Source: Lytechinus pictus (Eukaryota; Echinodermata; Echinoidea; Temnopleuroida; Toxopneustidae). From it: a stretch of DNA of 64,000 nucleotides. The DNA lies in assembly GCF_037042905.1 (NCBI RefSeq), contig NC_087261.1:13466217-13530216 (forward strand), written 5' to 3'. Under the pieces are notes generated by a model. That model had not been told where the DNA came from. It worked only from the letters and a program-made list of their open reading frames with translations, and did no database searches. The translations under genes were made by a program, and so were the position numbers. This document shows, piece by piece, positions 43,641 to 55,700 of this stretch. Numbering within the stretch: the stretch's first letter is position 1; each line of letters begins with the position of its first letter.

Positions 43641-44154
43641 ATTTTTTTACCTTCAGAGTATGATCTGACTTTTTTAAAATTTATATTTAATGTATATCAT
43701 ACCACATTATGGAAGAGCTGCTAGTCTGTGAGGTTACAGAGTTAAACTTTAAAACGTCATAACTTCACTATTCGATAACGTTACGTACATGTATTTTCAT
43801 AAAACCATCGCCAATATCTTTATCTGATTTTATGCAGTCAGACCGCAGGTCCCTATGCTAATGAGCAAAAATCAAAATCATCTCGTGGCTGAATCCTCCT
43901 TGCAAAATCTCGTGATTCGTGAGATTTTCTTTCTCTAAGAATTTACCTGATTTAACCTCAAGTCAAATGAAATATCATTGCACCATCAGATAGAGTAAAT
44001 ATTACTCTTTCATATTGGTCGTTTATTTTGTATACAATATTTTCATAAATAAGTTAATTTCTGGCCTGAAAATGTGCCTTAAAACTGATTTTTCTTCCTC
44101 CGTTATATTTTGCAACTTGTGCAAAACTTTTCATTTTGAGCCTCAATGATATAT

Positions 44155-44570
44155 ATATCACCATAAAGCTGAACTTCTGTACTTCCTCACAATGTCACTA
44201 TTGGTATGCGGCACCTTTTAACCGGGTCAAGATCACACTTTTCCCCACCAAGGTACAAGACGAGATTTCTGAAATTTTGTAGTTGCATGAAATCCAGAGT
44301 TCTGATTGGCTGGATAAGGTTTACAAAACAACAGGCAGGAGATTACCACATGGGAAGTGTGACCTTCCCATGAACCCAGGCACTAAACCGTTGGAATTTG
44401 CCAGTGTGTGGTCTCTTTGACCAAGATCAGAGTGCAGTATTCTTGTTTTCAAGCTACTTTTTGTACTTGGCCAATGAAAAGTGTGATCTTGACCCGATTA
44501 ACCCAATTCTTATTTTGAAACCTATACCATGTTAAAGCATACATATTCAGCTTTATCATGATCTAAAAAT
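44155..44570. repeat. Long-range palindrome with perfect 21-bp core arms
   Basis: CGGGTCAAGATCACACTTTTC (44223-44243) is exactly inverted at 44476-44496. Further out, CATAAAGCTGAA (about 44162) pairs with TTCAGCTTTAT (about 44549). It is probably another foldback element. No coding frame is present. Confidence 0.7.
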
Positions 44571-44699
44571 AATTTGGGCTCAAACACAAATAAAGTGTAA
44601 AAATAGCTTTTATCAGGTGAAAATAATTATTTTGTAGCATATTTTAGATCAAAAGTTTAACCTATATTACAAAATCTTTGAATAAATGCAAACACATGA

Positions 44700-46131
44700 C
44701 CTAAAAGAATTATTCTTCTTCATTTTTACAATGATACCAAAATCATGAAATTCGATGCCCAATTATAGGGCAGCAATGACCGAATAAAAAGAGGTGTTTG
44801 GGTCCGCATCAAGCTCATTAAATATGCAAAACTTCACTAGTCATGAATTTCACTTGGATGAAAGAAGCCACTTTCTTGGGACATGCCGACTGACTGTATG
44901 CGTGTATTTCAACCAACTTCCCATCAGGGGGATCTTCCTCTTAAGGGTGCTATATACATGTTCTTAATTAATGTTTGCAAAGGTTGGTCGGACTCTCCCC
45001 AGTCATTCCCTGGTTTGGGGTACTTAATTGCAATACCTGTACAATGTCATCCCACTTTATATCTTGTTACAGTTTTCCTGTAACAAATGTATACGCTGAT
45101 ATAAATCACACTAAGGGGGGTGCATATTGTATGCCGTTCCGTGGCTGAATAAATACACTAAGATTAATACCACCATCCACACATAAACACTCTCTTCTTA
45201 AGAGTATTTCTCCCTTTCTATTTACATTTATGAAAGTAAAAACTTTCTGGCGATGGTAAGCTGGTTTCGACTGTCAAGGATATCCCTTTCAACATGATAG
45301 AAACTACTCTTAGTTTGTATGCCTAACTGACAATATTACTCTCTGAGACAGATATAGAACAAGGAAGACTTTCGACCGAATTTGATTAAAATAATGTGTT
45401 ACGGTATGCATAATCGTTCTCATTTGATTACGAAGCGCCGTGAAATAATGTCGACTTCGCGTTGCCTTCCCTCGGTCTTACTCTGTTCAAAGTGGTCTTA
45501 CCCCTGTTGTGGTTTCCAAATTCAACCCCGGTCCTTTCTAAACGAAGATGCACCTTATCCAGACATAAAGAGAAGCGTGTTTTCGTGTGATTGTTTGTTT
45601 TATTTTGTGCCCTGAAGTGAAGAGGAAGCTTTGGAGGCAAAAATCGTTCATATCGCTTTTTGTGTTCTAGGTTTATCGTGGGTTTTTTTGTGGTCAATGA
45701 AGTTAATATTATATCTCGTTCATTATTTTCTGATAAAAAGTTGCGAGGAATGCTTGAATTAAAGCCGTCAGAATCATCAGAGAGTTTCTGCCAAGCATAT
45801 CAGTGTAATAGGTCCATGCTATAATGCAATGATTGCCAGACGATATATACTTAATATAGGTTTCTGTGGAATCATCATTATGAGTCAAGCTTGGACTTAG
45901 GCCTGATTTTTTTTGGAAACGACCATTGACGTGATTGAGACACAGACGACCGGAATGTAAAATTTGGAAATTTATCTGGGCTTGTTTTTGTTCGGAACGA
46001 CGTGTGTGATAAATAACACTAAGTCATTAAACAGTCATCGGAACAAATCACTACCAGTTCATCATTGCTTCGAAGTTACATTTGAAAAAAAATCTCTTTG
46101 CTGATAGATGTAAACGAGATCACAAACAATT
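44700..46131. other. Intergenic DNA upstream of the CABIT-like gene
   Basis: No coding frame looks real. The promoter and 5' UTR of the downstream gene should lie here, but I cannot place a TATA box or start site with confidence. Confidence 0.4.
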
Positions 46132-46784
46132 ATGGAAACGATAGATAAACGGACATTGTACGGTACTCCACATCGCTTTAGTAATGCCTCGAAAACTGTC
46201 GAAAAAGAGACAACAGTCGCCGACCTTACTTGGGTTGACACGACACATAAAATCGGAGAAATCGTCTCGAGGAGCCCGCCACTTCTACCCATCCTGATCA
46301 AGTGTGCCGGGATGTCGTCCGACCCATACATCGCCACCAAGATCCAACCGGGCGACATCATGAAACTCAGCCGACTTCAAACCATCGACATCGTCCAGGC
46401 AACTGTCGAGTTCAAATCCAATGCCGCGGAGCACTTGAAGAACATGGATGAATACAACGGAATCCACCTGCCGTCTTTCCTGGCCATTCCAAAGTCGATG
46501 GAGTCCATATCGTTCGAGGTCGTACGCGGCAGCGTCCGGTACAGTACACCTTTGGGGTTCCAAGACAGCTTGAAGCCCTTTTCGAAGAGGTATTCGACTC
46601 TGAAAGGAAATAGGAGTTCGGTTCGGTTTAAGACCGTCAAGGAATTGTCAAATCATCTGCCGAGGTTTGTGAAAGTGATCAAAGCATCGCGGAAGATCAG
46701 ACAGAATACGAAGATCGTCGATGGTCATGTTTTGGAGGTTATGGGAATACACTCCCCATGGGCGACACGAGATAAATTCTTGAG
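46132..46784 (+). CDS. CABIT-like gene exon 1
   Basis: ATG at 46132 (METIDKRTLYGTPHRFSN); donor TTGAG|GTAAGT, phase 2. It encodes 217 residues and has higher GC content than its surroundings. It contains both LP-x-(L/F)-(I/V)-K half-repeats. An earlier start is not excluded. Confidence 0.8.
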
Positions 46785-49700
46785 GTAAGTTTATCCATTA
46801 AAAAGCAAAAACAAATATAAAAAATTTTACCTCGTGTGCAACCTGGGGTTTGTGAGGAAAAAATACAGCTATTATATGGCCCGTATTCTGAACTCGGGTT
46901 TAAATTAAACCCTGGTTTAAAGTTGTGGTTTAACTATAGAGAGCCAATTTGAGCACAAATTCCTTACAGTACACATTCAATTTATTAATTCATATGACAC
47001 CCAAATTGTTCATAATTGTCAGGGAATGATAACTGAAGTATTTTTTTTCCTTATGAAAGCAAAAGGATACAAAATTGTAAACATAAGAAGTATACAATAT
47101 AAACAAACATTTTGAACTTTTGGCTCCCCATAATTTTAGCACACTGAGAGTTAGATCGTGGTCTAAGTTAACTTAAACCTGACTTCAGAATACGGACCTA
47201 TGGGTTCAAATTAGAACGCATTCTTCTTTGTGTCATCTTCCTCCACTGTTTACGCTTTCATAACATGGTAATCAGGAGATCATGGATGTAGGCCTTCACG
47301 TATATTTGTGATGGTGTGACTTCACTTTGTGTCAATTAAAGTGTAACTGCAAAGGAGAAACTCGTATGTCTAAAAAGTCATAATACTAAATGATTTGCAG
47401 TAGACTTCATTCCAAAATACGATTTTCAACAAGAGGATTGATACTAAAAAGTGTTAATCAAACGGTTATGTTTACTTGTTCTCATGGGCGGAAATCCCAG
47501 GGGGGACGTGTCCCCCCTACTCAAAATAGTAGGGGGGACACAATATCAAATGTCCCCCCTACTATTTTTGTCTTTTATGATGGTAAGAAATACATCATTC
47601 TAAATCAAAATAAAACATGTATTTTGGGACGAGTTGGGACGAGATGACCGTACTTTTGGGATGATAACCTTTTTTTTTGCTTGTCAAATTTTCCCGCCCC
47701 TTGTCCCCATAGGCGGATCCAGGAGGGCCGAGGGCCCCCCCCCCCCCCCCCCTATTGGCGGAGCAAAAATAGAAAAAAAGGAAAGAAAGAAGGAAAAAGA
47801 AAGAAAGGAGGGAAAAGAGAGAAGAAAAAGAAGAGAAGGACGACGAGTGCATAAAATAAGATGAGGGGAAGACTTGAAAAATAAAAAGAATCTTTCGTGC
47901 CACTATATAAAATTTTCGCTCGCGCTTCGCGCTCGCATTGCCTGTTAGGTGATTTACATATCTTGTTCAATATGGAGCTCAAATATCAAGTTTGGAAGTC
48001 AATATACAAAAACATATTTCCCCTCGGAAATCGAACTTTCATTATCTTGTGTGATTTACAAATTGATTTTTTTTAAGTGCTCTGTAAAAATGTCAGTTTT
48101 ATGGTCTGATTAATTTTATCAACATTTGCTGCTTGCGCTGCGTGCTCGCAAATTTTGATTTATCAGGTACCTATTATTTTTGTGTATTCCATAAAGTTTT
48201 CAAAATATCCCTTTTCAGGTCTGATTGTCAAGACGTATCAGCTAGCGCTGCACGCTGGCATTTTGATTGGCGAGTTATATATGTTTCAATATTGATTATA
48301 CAACAAACTACTTAAAATCCCCTTTTCATGACAGTTTATCAAAAAATTTAGCTCGCGATTTGCGCTCGCATTAATGGTTTAAAATATATTAACTGATGCA
48401 TCCTATTCATAATTACAAAAGTGAAATGTCCAGTTTTTATGCAATAATATCATCAGATTTCGCACCCTCATTAGGCATTAATAAATATGATATTAATATA
48501 ATAATCAAATTGTCCCTTTTGTTTCATTTCGCGCTTAGCAAGATGAATAGGAAGATAGTCATAATTTTCATGACATGTCGTAATGATGTCCCGGTCCTAT
48601 GTCAAAACTCAAAGTAATAATAATGAAAATTTTAGCTCTTTTTTAAAGTGCGATCCATATCCACCTTACAATTTTCCTACAAAGTGCTTGAAATATAAAG
48701 CTGTAATTGACTCTTTTTTTCAGATCGGAATATCAAAGTTTCATGATTTTCATGATTAAAGATGTATTTAGAATGCCTAGATTCTCGGTCTAAATGTGAA
48801 ACACGCTCGCGCATGTTTATTCAAATACTCAACTTGTTCTCTATTTAAATCATTATCCAGTTTCAGATCACAATATCAAAAATGTTCTGTTCGCGCTTTG
48901 TGCTCGCATTATTAATGTAGGAAGACCCCCTATTACTCATCCTTTTTCATGATTTACAAAACATTGATTTTGATTGATTTATTTAATTAAACACGGTAAA
49001 AAGCCCTCGATCAGCCTATGGCTGTTTACAAAACATGAACAGAGTGGCCCATTTTTAGGTCTAAATCTCGATTTGTTTTTCTGCTCGCATCAATTGTTGA
49101 ATTATATAGCTATCCTGTTCACGATTACAAAAAATGATTAAAATTTTCCATTCTTTCTTTAGAAATTTTTAGCTCGCGCTTCGCGCTCGCATTTTTTGAT
49201 TGTTGAAATATGTAACGCCTTCATGGCTAAGTGCAAGCAGTCCTTAACAGGTACCAGTTCAAAACGTATATACAAATTGTCTGCTCGCGCTTTGCGCTCG
49301 CATTATTAATACTCATCCTTTTCATGATTTACAAAGCATGAATAGAGTGTCTCGTTCAGTAGATATTATAGGACTAAATCTCGAAATTTTCCGCTCGCGC
49401 TTCGCGCTCGCATCAATTGTCTACTTATATACCTATTCTGCTTGAGTTACAAAAAGTGCTTAGAATTTCCATTCTTTAAGTGAAAATATTTTTTTTAAAT
49501 CAGCTCGCGCTTCGCGCTCGCATTATTTGATTGTTAAATGCTAACTGCACGCAGTCTTTAACAGGTATCTTTTCCATCAGTTCATTTCTGCTTGCGCTTT
49601 GCGTTCGTATTAATTATTAAGTTGCATACACATTTTTTTCAGGATAACAAACATTGCACAGAATAATCAAATTTTAGGAAAAAATACATAAAATTTCCCC

Positions 49701-52700
49701 AAAATTAGCTCGCGCTCGCATCATATAAATAAGGATTATGATATTATATATGAATTTATAAGGATAAAGCTAAGAAGTGACTAATGAGGACTACCCCGTC
49801 AAAGAAACAAACACAAATCATCTTCGGGGAAAATATGGCTGAAACAAATTTCCGCCCCCCCCCCCTCCCCTATTGGCGAAGGATGGATCCGCCCCTGTGT
49901 CCCCCTACCTTTTGGGAGAGATTTCCACCCATGCTTGTTCTGATCACCACAGCGTGCACTTTTTACATTATCACCTGAGTAGCAGATAGGTAAAGCGAAA
50001 TAAGGTTGATAGGTATTGACATTATATAATTTGCTGACCAGAAATAAACAAAAAATATGTTATCGAAAGCGTAACCTCGTAACTGATGTAAGTTGGAGTC
50101 TATATATTTGGGAATATAACTAGTAAACCATATTTATTTCATAAACATTAAAATCTTTTAACAAGTCATTATTAAAATCACCAATTATTATAATTTAAAT
50201 ATTTTTCAATGTTCAGTACAGACCCCCACTTAATTTGTAAAATACACTGTAAAAATCAAGAAATGTATCCTAATTGTATTCATGGTTCTCTATAAACATG
50301 ATAAGTGACACCAGATTCAGATACTGTAAGACTGTAAGAGTTCGCATCTTAAGTTGGTTTCTTGATTAAAAGTTATGTACCTCCTTGTAGATTGTATATT
50401 TTTGTCAGAGCGAAAGCCCAGCTGGTTAGCATTCATAAAATTTTGTAATCATATACGTATATTTAAGTCAAGGGATAGATTTTTTGGTGAACCCCTGAGG
50501 TATCAGGCATCGAAATTGAGTTATAAACTTAATGGGGAATTACGGGAAAATTTCAAGATCAGTAAATTTATGTACCGTGTAACAACACATTTTCATAGAT
50601 TTCATCCTTTTATTGTATGGATAGTTCTTACACTGATATCGTAATTATACAAGGATACAAACTGGCAGGAAGTATGGTAACGCTCATGTATACACGTAGC
50701 ATCGATATGTTGTAAGTCATTAAGAATTGGTTTTTCAACTGTGTACATCGATAACAGATTGCATGTTACAAGATAAGTATACAGTGAATCATCAACGAAG
50801 TGTTAAATCTGTACTTTCCGTAAACGATTTACAACACGAGATGTACATAGCGTATATATTTCCTCTTACAATATGATAAACGTACATATATTACATTACC
50901 TAATAATACCTTTGTCAACATGGTCAAAGAAGTACCATTTCTCTTACAGTGAAAATTAGATCAAAGACACTTTATATCTGTGGAAAGCATTGAATAACAT
51001 GAATAAGAGCAGTGAAGGGATATTTTCTGTGTTGTTAGATGGCAATCAGAAATTCAGCAGTTCACCTCAATTGGTGTCATCATCCCCCCCCCCCATTCCT
51101 CCCCCCCCCCCCCCCTCTCTCCCTCTCCTCTATCTCCTTGTCCTTTTCTCACTTTCTTTCACTGTGTCTTATCTGATACAGCTGCCGTATTGACCAACCT
51201 GATGGCCAGGTATGCAAGCTGGATCTGAAATGGAACGGAATATTCGACACTATCCCTGACATGAAGCGGTACAACATACAGGTAATTCTATCAAGATTCA
51301 ATCATCATCATCGCCATCATCGTCATCAGCATCATTGTCATCACCAGCAACATCACCATCATCATCATTGCCACCATTACCCCCATCATCTTCATCACCA
51401 TCATCATAACCACCAAAATCACCACCACCATCATCATCATGACCATCATCACGACCACCATCACCACAACGACAAACATCACTGGTGTACCTGGCAAACC
51501 TTGTCACATGTGGCAGGACATGCAATAAGCATGACAGTGCAAAATGAAATAAAGCATCATCGCCTTAATTATCATCATCATCATTATAACTTTCATTAAT
51601 ATCATCGTCATTACGATAGTAGTCATCACTTCCATCTTAGTCGTCATCATCATCATTATCATCATCTGCATCATCTTATCATAACGTACATCATCGATAC
51701 CATTTTCACCACCTTCATCATCATCATCGTCGTCGTCGTCGCAATAAGATTATCAGTGATATCGTCATCACATCATCGAACTCATCATTACCATCATTAT
51801 CACCATCCTTGCTATCACCTTCTTCGCCACCATCATCATTAAACATTAAAATCATTACCGTCGTCATCATTCTCATTATCATTGTCCTGCATCTCTTCGA
51901 AGGAAGATATCGGGGTGGAGTCTTCCGATCTCAGTTTCCCATGGGACTCGGGGTCCATAGAATATCAGAAAGAGTTGCACTCAAACACAATTAAAAAATC
52001 ATACGCACATTGACTTTTATAACCAATCAGCAGTACGCATTTGGGACCCGCATTTATTTTTATCTTACTATTTCATTCTAATGTAGCTCTTTCTGCAACC
52101 ACCAGCTGATCAGAAGATCTTAGAGATCACTAGATTTTTATTTTCTATTGCGTGGCCATTTTCGGCTTCTTAATATTTGTGTATCCTTTTAGATTTTATT
52201 GGGGTTTTTTCAGTTACTTTTCGATGTACATTATTTGTTTTCCATCTGCAGGAGATGAATTTCTAATTTCTTGAATCTTGTTTGTACAGACGCCCCTGTA
52301 AGCTCTAACTTAACTAAGCCCAGGTCTGACTATGTCAACAGCAAGTCCGTAGTATTGCTTCATATTTTATTTTCTATATGCGTTTTATCATGATTAAAGC
52401 AATAACGTCATGAAATCAGTATTTTGGACTGTAATGAGTGAATATTCATGATATTGATTCGGTTTATTCATACCTCAATATCTGCAGGATCTTCTCCGTG
52501 TCTACCGCTTACCGATCACCGTCCGTGTTCGGGACTTTAGTCCAACTGAATGGGTGCCTCAAAAGACTTCATCTCAACTCAAAGCAATCAAAACCCTCGA
52601 CCTCAACCTAACCATAGAGAAAGAGGAGACGGTGGAGTTCGCAATGGCTATCACCAAGAATCCGTTATCGTCGGCGGCGGCGTCGGGGGCTAGTCGGGAT

Positions 52701-55700
52701 CAGAATGATTCCAGGCTCATGGTTCTGTCGAAGAACATCGACGTTAACTTCGTGACATCGTCGGATATGACGATGAATCCAAGACGTTACGCAGATGTTA
52801 TGAACCAGATGGGAAACATTGGGGACTCCATGATCTCCATGCTGTCAAAGGCAAGTGATTTTTTTCTTTCTTTTGTCTTATTTTTTGTTTTTGTGTGGGG
52901 GTGCTATTGTTGATTTTGGGTGGGTTACTTTAGTGGATTAATTTCTTCGTACTTTCTTCGAGTTAGGTTATGGGACTACATGTATCTTCTCATTTATGTC
53001 TGCAGTAGCCTCTTGTCGAGGCCCTGGCGGCTGCTTCCCGAGCGAAGCGAGGGCTTTCCTAATTCGCGAAGCGAATTAGGCCTGGCGCTCTGCTTCGCTC
53101 TGCTTCGCTCTCTCCCGTGCTTTGCCAAGTTCGCTCGGAAAACAGCCGACAGGGCCTCGACAAGAGGCTATGTCTGCAGCTGATGAGGGTGTGCATGTGT
53201 GTGTGAGTAAAATGATTACGTGCGGGTGTGTTACTGAGAGCAATATCCGTGAGTGATTTGGGAGAGAGGGGGGGGGGGCGGGTGTGACTGAGAATTGTGT
53301 GTTTGATGCAGGGGGCGGGGATGGTCAAGGGGTGTTTTTGTTTAGGTTGAGAGTTAGGGTGTCTTAATAAGAATTTTTGCTGGAATTTGTTTGTGGGGGT
53401 GGAGTGCAATGGGGCCTAGTTTGTTATTATCATTGCTATTATTGTTATTGCTGTTGTTGTTGATATTATTATTATCACCGTTATTATCATTGCCATTTTG
53501 GAGGAGTTGTATACCTTCTTTTTCCTCAGTGTGCGTGTCTATAATTGTACATTTCGGGAATTTTATGAAAATGGACATGGTTTCGTCTGACTTGTCAGTT
53601 GTTTTTAAGTGCGATTTGTAAGGCTCCCAACTTGTATTTGTAGGCTGACCAACGCCAAAGTGAATTTTGATTTTCATTTAATATTGCAGGACATCTATTT
53701 TAATGAGTATGGATCACCAATGGCGGTTTTAGTTCCGTTTTCAGATATCCAACCAAAGATTTACGCAACTACAGAAAAGGGTAAGTTGGCACACCAATTT
53801 GCCATCAATTATTTTTATGCTATTCACTTAATTCTTTCACAGGGTATAAGCAAACAAAAAGAAAGAAATAAAAAAGCATCTGATTAGGAGAAAGCTCTTC
53901 TAAATTTCCCATATTGTCGGGTCCTTCGGGTTCTTCGAAATTGGTTTGAATTTCCCCTTAAAGGGGAAGTTCACCCTGACAAAAATTATTACTGTAAAAA
54001 TAGCAGAATAGGAGAAAAGGTGATAAAAAAGTATTTGTGAAGGTTTGAGGAAATCAAGAAATAATTTGAAAACTTATAAGAGTTTTAATTTTTGGATTTG
54101 TGACCTCATACGCGAGCAGCAGTATCGTAAAAATCAATAAAATCTCATCTAAAAGATGAAAATGGGTTTTAGTTTAGTATATCAAAAGTCAAATAATTTC
54201 ATACCCGCTCCTGAAAGAAGGCTGCAGAAGTCATTGATACCGAGAAATGTTCGCGTTCCCGTGTTCACGGGGTCTATTTTAAAACTTGGTTTTATGCATG
54301 CATATTTGATTGGACGGGCAGTGTTCTGACTAGATTTTGGTTGCATGAGGTCAAATGCAGAGTTCAAAGAGGTCATTATATACGTAAGAATGTCATGTTG
54401 CAACATGGGACCTGCTAGCCGGGGTTGTCGTTGCAATAAAACCAAGCAACCGTTTTATGGATCAACTCTATAGTTGGTTATTTTACGATATGAGAAAAAT
54501 ATAAAATATTGAATAAGATTTTATGGTCACAACGTCAATAGTGACATAATAGTGTTTGAATCAATGGCGGAAGCATATAGGTTGCTCCTGCGCGCAGTTG
54601 ATAAGTCATCACTATATATTTTTAACAGATTGGTTTCAAGTTTAAGTATATATAAACAAAACTTAGAAGTTTGCTAAGCTATTCAACGAAACCTTTACCA
54701 CAACAGGCCTACGAATTCCTTTTACATCGGAGCTTTTCTAATATATACATTTCGAAAGCAATTTCCCGGTCAAACTTTCCCTTCCACAGATAATATTTTA
54801 TGACCGGAAATATCAGTTTCATTCTAATTGTGAGTTGTGTCATCAAATTATAGCTGTTTTAAAAATCCGAATGAACAGAAGCAGGAAGGTTTTGAACAAA
54901 ATCAGAAGAAAAAGCTTTGAAAAAAAAATAGTTATAAGCACTTAGCCTTGGGGATTTATATTGGTTCGCTACGTCTTTGTAACGAATTGTAATTAAAGAT
55001 TACCCCTTCATTTCTTCAAAATACCTAAAAAGGAAAAATCTGTATTATTTTCAAAGTGTTACTCAAAAAGAAAAGAGAGAGAGAAAGAAAGAAATTACGA
55101 TTCCTGATTCTGTCCCAACCAACTACCAGGTAATAATTGTCTTTCACCAAATCGTATAGTTTGTTCGAGTAATTCGACTTTTAGAACTGCTCTTAATTTC
55201 TAATTCTTATCGGATTTATTATCATAAATTTTCGATTGTTGGTTGCATCATTTAGGCCTAGGGAACTGTTTGTAGAAAGTGAACTTTAACTGTGTGTATT
55301 AAAGTCATAAGAAGAGTACTAAAACTTTCTTACAGTTTAACGATTAAAAAGATTCCACTTCTTGTTGAAACCTTCACCGCAGTTCCTACTTCTGTATTTT
55401 CTTATATTTCCTTTTATGTCGAAATCAAACCTTTTCACAGATAATATTTTTCAGACCGGAAATACCAGTTTCATTTCATTGCGAATTGTGTCAGATTTAT
55501 CTTCTCCCTGTTTTCAATTCTTGAATTTATTTATTTGTATTATCATTATTACTATTTTTTTTTTTTTTTTTTTTTTTTTTGGGGGGGGTATTAGTACGAA
55601 ATCCCACTTGGAAAAGGGGGGAATAATCTTCAATCTGTTGAAGTTTGGGGGCAAAGCTTTTGTGGGGCTATGCTATGTCTTTTGATAAAATGCTCTTAAT

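Larger units (their letters stand above)
46785..51181. other. CABIT-like gene intron 1
   Basis: Mostly occupied by the nested TIR elements at 47483-49933. The remainder is AT-rich with no exon signal. It ends with C- and CT-rich tracts (about 51085-51130), which add pyrimidines before the acceptor. Confidence 0.6.

Noticed and set aside
47917..49730. CRISPR-like array (short palindromic repeats about 110 bp apart)
   Set aside because: The sequence is eukaryotic, the spacers are homologous to one another, and the array sits within a TIR transposon.
51261..51599. Histidine-rich ORF
   Set aside because: It is the ATC/CAC trinucleotide repeat read in one frame; the exon 2 donor at 51282 ends coding before it.
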